The position numbers and the translations under genes are program-made. The notes under the pieces were generated by a model. That model was not told the DNA's origin. It saw only the letters and a program-made list of their open reading frames with translations, and did no database searches. This document shows positions 7,546-13,785 of a stretch of 27,770 bases of DNA, piece by piece. This DNA is from Thermoplasmata archaeon (GTDB lineage: Archaea > Thermoplasmatota > Thermoplasmata > Thermoplasmatales > Thermoplasmataceae): assembly GCA_021835185.1 (NCBI GenBank), contig JAKBQO010000005.1, forward strand, positions 1 to 27,770, written 5' to 3'. Within the stretch, counting starts at the first letter, position 1. Each line of letters starts with the position of its first letter.

Positions 7546-8265
7546 TTGACAAAGAAAATTATTGTAACCGGGTCTAACAGGGGGATAGGACATTCAATAG
7601 CAGAGAGGTTGGCATCAGAGAAATATGGAATAATTATGGTCGATTATGACAATAAAGTAATAAATTCGGCCAAAACACTGAACTCAGAATATGGAAATGC
7701 TGAGGGTATCCAGTGCGATGTTTCCAGCTATGAAGCCTGTGAAAATGCCTTTTCAGGTATAGATAAAAGGGAAATATATGGTATAGTTAACAATGCAGGA
7801 ATAAACAGGGATGTACTGTTCAGAAATATGACTTATGAACAGTGGGATGCCGTGATCAAAACAGATCTTTACAGTATGTTTAATGTCACCAGGCAGTTTA
7901 CTGACTCTATGATAGAAAATAAATTTGGCAGAATAGTGAATATTTCATCTGCAAGCTGGAATGGTAATGTGGGGCAGGCCAATTATTCATCTGCAAAGGC
8001 CGGTGTCATAGGATTCACAAAAACACTTGCCAGAGAACTTGGAAAATATGGCATCACGTGCAATGCTGTTGTGCCTGGATTCATAAAGACTCCCATGACT
8101 GACCAGATGCCAGAAAAAATCAGGGAGAAATTTATTGAAAAAATACCAATTAAGCGTATTGGCACTGCAGAGGATGTTGCAAATGCGGTTTCATTCCTTA
8201 TGAAGCCAGACAGTGATTACATTAGTGGAATACTACTTGAGGTCGGGGGTGGAATGATACTTTGA
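7546..8265 (+). CDS. SDR-family 3-oxoacyl reductase / 3-hydroxyacyl-CoA dehydrogenase-like
   Basis: A classical short-chain dehydrogenase (239 aa) of the FabG/PhaB type. It has the cofactor motif VTGSNRGIGHSIAE, an acidic residue after strand 2 (VDYDN) that suggests NAD(H), NNAGI, the catalytic Ser in NISSAS, and YSSAK with the catalytic Tyr and Lys, then PGFIKTPM. The TTG start is supported by a Shine-Dalgarno GAGGT at 7535-7539. It ends in a 4-base TTGA overlap with the acyl-CoA synthetase. Archaea of this group lack bacterial fatty acid synthesis, so oxidation or reduction of a 3-hydroxyacyl-CoA made by the next gene is likelier than ACP chemistry. That is inference. Confidence 0.88.
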   Translation: MTKKIIVTGSNRGIGHSIAERLASEKYGIIMVDYDNKVINSAKTLNSEYGNAEGIQCDVSSYEACENAFSGIDKREIYGIVNNAGINRDVLFRNMTYEQWDAVIKTDLYSMFNVTRQFTDSMIENKFGRIVNISSASWNGNVGQANYSSAKAGVIGFTKTLARELGKYGITCNAVVPGFIKTPMTDQMPEKIREKFIEKIPIKRIGTAEDVANAVSFLMKPDSDYISGILLEVGGGMIL

Positions 8266-9806
8266 AGTCCATGATAGAAGTTCTTAAGGGTTCCAGAATG
8301 GATAATCCATTTATTGTATATTTTAACAACGTTATGACATTTAGAGAGTTTGATGAATATTCAAATGCAGTGGCCGCGCAGATTTCCATGTACTGTGATC
8401 CTGGCGATACTGTTGCAATCATAACAGAAAATATACCGCAGTTTCCTATTGTTCAATATGCTACCTGGAAAAATTCCTGTATCTTCGTGCCACTTAGCCC
8501 ACTGGATTCTGAACCTGAAATCATGGGAAAAATAAAATTCATAAATGCACGGATACTGGTAATCAGTGGGGAATTCAGTGATAAATTTGCCGGACTTTCA
8601 AATATACAGAATCTCCATATTTTCTACACAGATCCAGAAACATTTGGAAAACTCCCAGAAAACATGGCTGCACAATTCCTTTCAGGAAGAATAAATGAAG
8701 AATTAAATCTCTGGCCAAAAAAACAGTTCAATGACTTCAATGTCCAGGCAGAAAGCACGGCAATGTTTGTTTTTACATCAGGAACTTCCGGCAGGCAGAA
8801 AGCAGCGGAAATAACCCATGGGAATATATATGCCGCATCTTACATTTACCGTGAGTGGTTTTCAGTAAATCCAGATGACAGAAACCTCTGCATAGCCCCA
8901 TTTTTTCACATAACCGGACTTATATTCGGCATATCACTTACCATGCTGGCCGGGGCATCAATGGCTCTCACATACAGGTTCAATCCAGAAATTACGTTGG
9001 AAACTGTTGAATCCTCTAAAACCACTATTACAATGTTTGTTGCAACAGCATACCGTGCCATGCTGAATTTATGGTCAGGCCTACCCAATATTGATAAAAG
9101 GCTCTCATCAATGAGGATCTGGTCAGCAGGGGGAATGCCCATGCCCGTGAAAACAGAAATAGACTGGAAAACCATGACAGGAAAATGGATATACATGGCA
9201 TATGGCCTTACAGAAAGTACCTCGCCTGTAACTCTCTGGGAATACCCATACAATGGTACACTTTTAACATACAACGGCACACTAACTGCCGGGAAACCTG
9301 CGTATTATACGCGAATCGTCAGGGGAAGGGATGGTGAATTAATTGTATCAGGGCCACAGATTGTTAGAAAATATTACAGAAATCAAGAGGACACAAAGAA
9401 GAGTTTTGGGAAATACGGCCTGAAAACTGGAGATATATGCTATGTTGACCAAGATAGCTATGTATATATCATTGACAGGAAGAAGGATCTCATTGATGTG
9501 TCAGGATATAAAGTCGTCCCTGCGGAAGTTGAAAATACCATAAGAACCGTAAAATCCGTTGAAGATGTTGTAGTAGTAGGAGAAAAGGATGAATATAGGG
9601 GGGAAGTTCCAGTAGCATATGTGAAACTCTCTAGAGATGAGGGCAACTATGAAGAGATCAGAGGAAATATAAAAGATACATGTAGAAAAGAACTAGCCAG
9701 ATATAAGGTACCTGTTCGTATTGTTTTTGTAAGGAATATGCCATTAAATGCATCAGGAAAGATTAAAAGGTCGGAAATTCAGTCTGTGGAGGTGGTTTAT
9801 CAGTGA
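8262..9806 (+). CDS. AMP-forming acyl-CoA synthetase
   Basis: A member of the ANL adenylating superfamily (514 aa) that activates a carboxylic acid with ATP to acyl-AMP and then acyl-CoA. It carries the P-loop FTSGTSGRQKAAEITHGN, the YGLTES aromatic motif, KTGDICYVDQD, the hinge DRKKDLIDVSGYKV, and the C-terminal NASGKIKR with the adenylation lysine. The P-loop has RQK where many members have TPK or RPK. The TTG start overlaps the SDR stop (TTGA) and the end overlaps the next gene (GTGA), so these three genes are translationally coupled. The acid is unknown. Medium- or branched-chain acids are plausible. Confidence 0.92.
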   Translation: MKSMIEVLKGSRMDNPFIVYFNNVMTFREFDEYSNAVAAQISMYCDPGDTVAIITENIPQFPIVQYATWKNSCIFVPLSPLDSEPEIMGKIKFINARILVISGEFSDKFAGLSNIQNLHIFYTDPETFGKLPENMAAQFLSGRINEELNLWPKKQFNDFNVQAESTAMFVFTSGTSGRQKAAEITHGNIYAASYIYREWFSVNPDDRNLCIAPFFHITGLIFGISLTMLAGASMALTYRFNPEITLETVESSKTTITMFVATAYRAMLNLWSGLPNIDKRLSSMRIWSAGGMPMPVKTEIDWKTMTGKWIYMAYGLTESTSPVTLWEYPYNGTLLTYNGTLTAGKPAYYTRIVRGRDGELIVSGPQIVRKYYRNQEDTKKSFGKYGLKTGDICYVDQDSYVYIIDRKKDLIDVSGYKVVPAEVENTIRTVKSVEDVVVVGEKDEYRGEVPVAYVKLSRDEGNYEEIRGNIKDTCRKELARYKVPVRIVFVRNMPLNASGKIKRSEIQSVEVVYQ

Positions 9807-10954
9807 TAAGGGGATTTTCAGAAGCCATATATAAAAATTACGAAGGTTCGGCATATGAGATAATGAATGAAGCATTCAATAAAGCTCTTTATATGGCTGG
9901 ATTAGAAAGGAAGGATATTGATGGGTTCATGACAACATTTCTTCCTGGGGTATTCGATGGGAATATATACATGCATTTTTTCCCTGACCAGATATGCAAT
10001 TATCTGGGAATAAAGCCAAGGTACATAGATTCACTGGAATATGGAGGTCCATCAGTGCTATCTGCATTCTGGAGGGCAGAAAACATTGTAAAAGCAGGCA
10101 TGGCAGAGAATATCCTCCTCCTATTTGGGGGAAAGGGATCGGAAGTTAGGAAGAAAAAACAGACAGTGGATTCTATGGAAAACATCTATCCTGAGGTAGT
10201 AAACACTCCTTATAAGCCCCTGCTGTCGGGCTATAACAATATGAATCCTGTATCAGATTATGCCTTGCTTGCACAGCGGCATAAGAAAGTATATGGTTCA
10301 ACAGATGAACAGAGAGCCATGCTCATAGTAAAGCAGAGGGAAAACGCAAACAGATCTGGATATTCCATGTTTTCAGGATCTATCAAAGTTGAGGATGTAT
10401 TAATTTCACCCATAGTGTCATCACCACTGCATCTCCTGGAAATTGTTTATCCGGTGGACGGATTTCACGCCTTTATTGTATCAAAAAATTCAGGGAAATT
10501 AAGGGAAATCAGAATACTCAAATATGGTGAGGCGCACCAGTCAGCACTGCCACCAGAAATGATGGACATAACGGTGACACCGGCTGCAGAAAGTTCATCG
10601 GCTTTCAGGAATGATATCAAAAAGTGTGATTTCTATGAACTTTACGACTCATTCAGTATCACTGTAATGATTCAGCTAGAAAATACAGGCTTAGTTCCAC
10701 CTGGCACATCCGGATCGTTTCTGGAAAAAAATTCTATTTCAGTTGACGGCGATTTTCCCCTGAACACAGGAGGAGGAAGCCTGAACCGTGGACAACCTGC
10801 GTATATGAGCGGAAGCGTGATACTTTATGAAACTCTGCTTCAGATGAATGAAATGGCAGGGAAAAATCAGGTCAAAAATCCTGGAAAAGCATTCATAAAC
10901 GGCATGGGAGGATGGTCAAGAAACCATTCTGTATCCATGATTCTGGGTGATTAA
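9803..10954 (+). CDS. Thiolase-fold (SCP2/lipid-transfer type) protein lacking thiolase active-site residues
   Basis: A 383-aa thiolase-superfamily protein of the SCP2-thiolase or 'lipid-transfer protein' group: an early FMTTFLPG, YIDSLEYGGPS (76-84) where thiolases have their nucleophilic Cys loop, a central KVYGSTDEQRAMLIVKQREN typical of the group, and NTGGGSLNRGQPAYMSG (321-337) in place of the GHPxGAxG loop. The N-terminal Cys, the loop His and the C-terminal Cys (here GGWSRNHS) are all absent; the only cysteines are 65 and 275. Ordinary thiolysis is therefore unlikely. Related proteins paired with a DUF35 partner, such as actinobacterial Ltp2/ChsH2, are retro-aldolases, so a C-C lyase is my favoured guess. 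GTG start in a 4-base overlap with the synthetase gene. Confidence 0.82.
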   Translation: MIRGFSEAIYKNYEGSAYEIMNEAFNKALYMAGLERKDIDGFMTTFLPGVFDGNIYMHFFPDQICNYLGIKPRYIDSLEYGGPSVLSAFWRAENIVKAGMAENILLLFGGKGSEVRKKKQTVDSMENIYPEVVNTPYKPLLSGYNNMNPVSDYALLAQRHKKVYGSTDEQRAMLIVKQRENANRSGYSMFSGSIKVEDVLISPIVSSPLHLLEIVYPVDGFHAFIVSKNSGKLREIRILKYGEAHQSALPPEMMDITVTPAAESSSAFRNDIKKCDFYELYDSFSITVMIQLENTGLVPPGTSGSFLEKNSISVDGDFPLNTGGGSLNRGQPAYMSGSVILYETLLQMNEMAGKNQVKNPGKAFINGMGGWSRNHSVSMILGD

Positions 10955-11040
10955 GTTAACTACCCGTTAATGAAACCTCGGGCTTGTTCCTTGAGTTACT
11001 CAGCAAGAGTTGATCAGGAGTCTTTAAAAACATGAAAGAA
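10955..11040 (-). mobile_element. IS200/IS605-type tnpB 3' end (relic)
   Basis: On the minus strand the frame reads LLSNSRNKPEVSLTGS-stop. The DNA reads AAGGAACAAGCCCGAGG, a short loop, then ACGGGTAGTTAAC. A 'GGAACAAGCCC...GGG-TAGTT-AC' end overlapping a tnpB tail in RNKP form is one I know from many IS200/IS605 elements. The rest of tnpB is missing. The relic splits the thiolase-like gene from its DUF35 partner. Identification is by pattern memory only. Confidence 0.45.
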
Positions 11041-11106
11041 AGGCAGAAGTTAGATCGGGGAAATACATACACACATAGAAAATCAATCATTATAAAAGGG
11101 GGAGAA

Positions 11107-11226
11107 ATGAAAATTGATATAAGCATAAAAAAGGTTAAACTGGTGAAATATGGTAAGGGATTGGAGTTCACTACACAATTCCTCACATATCTAAAGAATA
11201 TGGGCATTCCGGGAGGAGTTAGATGA
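11107..11226 (+). CDS. Small basic protein (39 aa) coupled to the DUF35 gene
   Basis: This short frame begins MKIDISIKKVKLVKYGKG and ends NMGIPGGVR. A strong Shine-Dalgarno GGGGGAG lies just before the ATG (11097-11104), and the stop overlaps the start of the DUF35 gene as ATGA. Both signs favour real translation and coupling. Its own coding end contains GGGAGGAG, the Shine-Dalgarno of the next gene. I do not recognise it. It may be a real small partner of the thiolase/DUF35 pair, or a tail left when DNA between the two was lost. Confidence 0.45.
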   Translation: MKIDISIKKVKLVKYGKGLEFTTQFLTYLKNMGIPGGVR

Positions 11227-11570
11227 AACTTAATGAGATTTATACGGCATATAACTACAGTTTCTCAAAGGATGTACTACCCTACATAAAGTGTCAGCAC
11301 TGTGGCAATATTTACTATTATCCTAGGGACAATTGTCCTTTTTGCGGTGGATCTGCCATTGAAATTATGCAGTCTTCTGGCAAGGGTGAAATATACAGTT
11401 TCACTGAATTCAACAAGGGGTATTATGGTATAATTAGCCTAAACGATGGTTTCCGTGCCTATATGGACATTTCTGGAAACAACCCGGAAATTGGACTGGA
11501 AATCCATGTAAAATTCAAAAATATAAATGGAAATGTACTTCCATATGCAGAAATAGAAAACAAATCTTAA
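11223..11570 (+). CDS. DUF35 zinc-ribbon/OB-fold acyl-CoA-associated protein
   Basis: A 115-aa protein with a rubredoxin-like zinc ribbon (CQHCGNIYYYPRDNCPFCGG, two CxxC knuckles around residues 24-44) followed by an OB-fold domain (GEIYSFTEFNKGY, IGLEIHVKF). DUF35 proteins bind acyl-CoA and bridge or serve thiolase-superfamily enzymes, as in archaeal acetoacetyl-CoA thiolase/HMG-CoA synthase and in steroid aldolase Ltp2/ChsH2. It is thus the expected partner of the thiolase-like protein upstream, though an IS relic and a 39-aa ORF now lie between. A strong GGGAGGAG Shine-Dalgarno precedes the ATG. Its stop TTAA is shared with the convergent aldolase gene. Confidence 0.87.
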   Translation: MKLNEIYTAYNYSFSKDVLPYIKCQHCGNIYYYPRDNCPFCGGSAIEIMQSSGKGEIYSFTEFNKGYYGIISLNDGFRAYMDISGNNPEIGLEIHVKFKNINGNVLPYAEIENKS

Positions 11571-12439
11571 GGCTTAAAATTATATTTTTTGAATACCTCA
11601 TTCATTTCTTTTTCCAGTGCGCCCTTTTCCTCAGGAGCGAGTTTAAAGAAAGGTTCCCTGGGGCTTCCGGATTTTATCCCAGTCATTATTTCCACCATAT
11701 CATATATTGATGACATTGTCCCGTATTTTCTGGATAGTGCAGAAAGTTCGTTGAGCAGGAACTGATACCTGTCGCCATCATTGTTATCATAATTCTCTTC
11801 TATCTTTTTTATGATTTTATAGCCATAATTGCCAGCGCCAGAAACATAGCCATCAAGCCTAAGTCTGTACGCAGAAAGTATATACTGATCCGGGCCTGTA
11901 TACACACTGAAATTGGGAACATACATTTTAGTATTCAGTATATCATTCATATTAAACGTTGTTTCCTTGATTCCGATTACATTACCGCCGGCCTTTTTTA
12001 TATCATTGACCATGTCATATGTAATATTGTACCCTGTTGTGTCCGGATAATTATAGATAATAGTCTGATATTCCGCAGAAATTTTTGTATAATATTTTAT
12101 TATCCATTCTCTCTTCATTCCAGTGAAATAGTATGGAGGCAGTGCAGCCACAGCATGTATCTTGTATTTTTTTGCGTTTCTTGCTAGATTTATCGATTCT
12201 TCAAGATTCAGGGAACCGCACTGGAGTATAACATTATCGGGCACATGGGCAAAGGCATCAAGCAGAACAAGCTTTTCAGATTCCACAAGTGACGGACCAA
12301 GTCCAGTGCTTCCTGCCAGAAATACATATTTTATTCCGCCCTTAAGGATATCTTCTCCGTGCTGTACTGCCAGACCCTTATCAACTTTATTTTCAGTAAA
12401 TGGCGTTATAATTGGCACAATAGATTCAAGTTTTTGCAT
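11567..12439 (-). CDS. kdgA: 2-keto-3-deoxygluconate (KDG) aldolase-like, DHDPS/NAL family
   Basis: A class I aldolase of the dihydrodipicolinate synthase/N-acetylneuraminate lyase family (290 aa, TIM barrel). The Schiff-base lysine is in GIKETTF (Lys158), the catalytic tyrosine in IIYNYP, and the carboxylate-binding loop is GSTGLGPS in place of GTTGE. Thermoplasmatales degrade glucose by a non-phosphorylated Entner-Doudoroff route in which a protein of this family splits KDG to pyruvate and glyceraldehyde. That is the best assignment, but other 2-keto-3-deoxy acids are possible. The frame extends to 12487, but a TATA box at 12458-12468 places the start at the ATG 12439, which matches family N-termini (KLESIVPIITPF). 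Confidence 0.82.
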   Translation of the reverse strand: MQKLESIVPIITPFTENKVDKGLAVQHGEDILKGGIKYVFLAGSTGLGPSLVESEKLVLLDAFAHVPDNVILQCGSLNLEESINLARNAKKYKIHAVAALPPYYFTGMKREWIIKYYTKISAEYQTIIYNYPDTTGYNITYDMVNDIKKAGGNVIGIKETTFNMNDILNTKMYVPNFSVYTGPDQYILSAYRLRLDGYVSGAGNYGYKIIKKIEENYDNNDGDRYQFLLNELSALSRKYGTMSSIYDMVEIMTGIKSGSPREPFFKLAPEEKGALEKEMNEVFKKYNFKP

Positions 12440-12457
12440 ATTTATGTAATCCTTCAG

Positions 12458-12468
12458 AATATATAAGT
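12458..12468 (-). promoter_or_regulatory. TATA box of the KDG aldolase gene
   Basis: Minus strand CTTATATATTC, 19-29 bases before the ATG at 12439. It decides the start against upstream in-frame codons, which lie on or before the promoter. Confidence 0.6.
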
Positions 12469-12519
12469 TTTGCATTGGTCCCGACAATAAATATTATACC
12501 TTAACAGAAAATGTAATAA

Positions 12520-12535
12520 AGAGCCGGGGTGCTCT
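12520..12535. repeat. Short hairpin AGAGC-N6-GCTCT
   Basis: A 5-bp perfect stem with a G-rich loop (CGGGGT) stands out in AT-rich DNA. It lies in the gene-free stretch 12440-12742, which otherwise holds the aldolase promoter, the inverted repeat at 12618-12640, and nothing else I can identify. Confidence 0.25.
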
Positions 12536-12617
12536 ATGATTCACTGGACAAAAATGATTAAGATTTTGCTAAAATCGGATGATTTTATTTTTAATATCTA
12601 TTAAGATGGAGGTGAAC

Positions 12618-12640
12618 TGTGATCTCCCTAATACATCACA
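12618..12640. promoter_or_regulatory. Inverted repeat TGTGAT-N11-ATCACA
   Basis: Perfect 6-bp arms with an 11-base spacer. It has the same outer pentamers and spacing as the repeat at 63-85. It is about 180 bases upstream of the aldolase start and about 100 bases downstream of the protease gene. It could be a regulator site; there is no direct evidence. Confidence 0.3.
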
Positions 12641-12742
12641 CTTCCCGGAATTTATCGGTACGTCAATAGAATATAAAGGATTTTTGTCATAATGCACCGG
12701 TCGGGATATGATTAAAGTTTTAAGCGAATGCCTGAAAAAAAT

Positions 12743-13093
12743 TCACTTTAGTCGGTCAGCTCTCATATCAATTGATAAACCCATTATTTGTAATACTTCC
12801 ACTCCAATTATTGCGTCATAATCGATTCCGTCAAGAATGATAAACTCTGGTTCAGATAACATTGCGTTAAGCATTTTAACTTCCTTAAATATGAAGGCAA
12901 ACTTTAATTCTTTTTCTCTTGATCCGGCGACGGACACGTATGTTTCACGAAGGCCTGATATCCCTATCCTTTCAAATTCTTTAGAACTTCTTTCGCTAAT
13001 ATAGTTGCCTTCAGCGCCAGTATCAATGAGTGCCTCAACTTTTTTAGAAGCGTTGGTTCGAACTATCTCTATGATTTCAGTAATAATACCCAT
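12743..13093 (-). CDS. Retropepsin-like (clan AA) aspartic protease
   Basis: A 116-aa single-domain protein with the aspartic protease signature EALIDTGAEGNYIS (catalytic Asp24) and the second hallmark DAIIGVEVLQIMGLSID near the C-terminus, where the hydrophobic-hydrophobic-Gly motif folds against the active site. Such proteins act as homodimers, each chain giving one Asp. There is no signal peptide, so it should be cytosolic. I use the ATG at 13093; a TTG at 13126 also opens the frame but would overlap the upstream gene. It follows an 87-aa gene by 14 bases, in an apparent two-gene operon. The substrate is unknown. Bacterial and archaeal members of the clan are poorly studied. Confidence 0.72.
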   Translation of the reverse strand: MGIITEIIEIVRTNASKKVEALIDTGAEGNYISERSSKEFERIGISGLRETYVSVAGSREKELKFAFIFKEVKMLNAMLSEPEFIILDGIDYDAIIGVEVLQIMGLSIDMRADRLK

Positions 13094-13107
13094 TCTACTT
13101 AAACTCT

Positions 13108-13371
13108 TTAAGCTTCGTACCACCAATAAACTTGCTTTTTTTCATCATCAATTATAACAAAGCATGATTTAGCAAGGCTGAGTTTGGGCTCTAACTTCAG
13201 ATCATGAAATTCAACTGACTGACTAATTTCCATATTGTATGAAATAAGCAATGTCCAAGTTTTGTTCGTCTCATTTGGAATTGCAGAATTTATCCTAAAT
13301 TTTTCAACCTCAAATTGTTCTTTCATGAAATTTTGGATTATTTTTCTCAATTCTGAAACGGTAAGTTGCAT
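13108..13371 (-). CDS. Protein of unknown function (87 aa) upstream of the aspartic protease
   Basis: I do not recognise this protein. From the ATG at 13371 it begins MQLTVSELRKIIQNFMKEQF and ends KKQVYWWYEA, with an amphipathic N-terminal helix and a beta-rich remainder (WTLLISYNME, CFVIIDDEKKQVYWWY). This could be a small alpha-beta fold of the PepSY or cystatin kind, but that is a guess from shape only. A good TATA box (13391-13400) sits 20-29 bases upstream and rules out the longer frame to 13461. It is the first gene of a pair with the protease, so it could be its substrate, inhibitor or regulator. Confidence 0.6.
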   Translation of the reverse strand: MQLTVSELRKIIQNFMKEQFEVEKFRINSAIPNETNKTWTLLISYNMEISQSVEFHDLKLEPKLSLAKSCFVIIDDEKKQVYWWYEA

Positions 13372-13390
13372 AAAACTACAATGAATTGTT

Positions 13391-13400
13391 GATATAAAAG
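13391..13400 (-). promoter_or_regulatory. TATA box of the 87-aa/protease operon
   Basis: Minus strand CTTTTATATC at 20-29 bases before the ATG at 13371. Position and sequence are close to ideal for an archaeal leaderless promoter. Confidence 0.6.
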
Positions 13401-13435
13401 TCTTGCTTTGCCGGTGACTTTGGAACAATATTCCC

Positions 13436-13720
13436 CTAGCATACTCCCCTGTCAGCATCACTTTCCGGAGCGTAGGTGACAGTTCCCATATAGTATTCGG
13501 CCTTATACTTAGTAAGGTATGATATAATTTTCTCCAGATCCTGTATTATTATCACTCCCATTATGAACTTCCTGAATTGGATCTCTTCCAGTATCCCATT
13601 TCTATGGAACTTGCACTTCTCGGCCCATAATTTTGAATCCTGTCCATAGAGGCCCCTTACAAATTTGTTGAGCGTGTTTGTATCTGTTCCTTTTGGAAGT
13701 CTGAAAGCTATCGGCCACAT
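13436..13720 (-). CDS. Protein of unknown function (94 aa), KGTDTNTLNKF type
   Basis: A small basic protein with the conserved-looking parts MWPIAFRLPKGTDTNTLNKF, LYGQDS, FHRNGILEEI-FRKFIMGVII and a C-terminal YKAEYYMGTVTY segment. The pattern of a loop followed by RNGILEEIP-like and VIIIQD strands suggests a compact alpha-beta fold. I have an impression that similar small proteins occur in other archaea but cannot attach a function. It ends about 65 bases before the next gene's start and has no clear partner; aconitase is divergent on the other side. No cysteine clusters other than a terminal Cys. Confidence 0.6.
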   Translation of the reverse strand: MWPIAFRLPKGTDTNTLNKFVRGLYGQDSKLWAEKCKFHRNGILEEIQFRKFIMGVIIIQDLEKIISYLTKYKAEYYMGTVTYAPESDADRGVC

Positions 13721-13750
13721 ATAAAATTGTTAAGATAATAATTGCTTCAT

Positions 13751-13763
13751 AAAAATATTAAAA
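13751..13763 (+). promoter_or_regulatory. TATA box of the aconitase gene
   Basis: AAAAATATTAAAA lies 23-35 bases before the ATG at 13786, which fits a leaderless transcript. Confidence 0.5.
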
Positions 13764-13785
13764 TAGCATCTTTGCCTTACAATTT

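Noticed and set aside
12440..12487. Longer N-terminus for the KDG aldolase
   Set aside because: The promoter (12458-12468) lies within this extension, and the family begins near KLESIVPIITPF.
12606..12692. 28-aa plus-strand ORF (MEVNCDLPNTSHF...)
   Set aside because: It has no promoter or Shine-Dalgarno at a good distance, overlaps the inverted repeat at 12618-12640, and shows no recognisable family.
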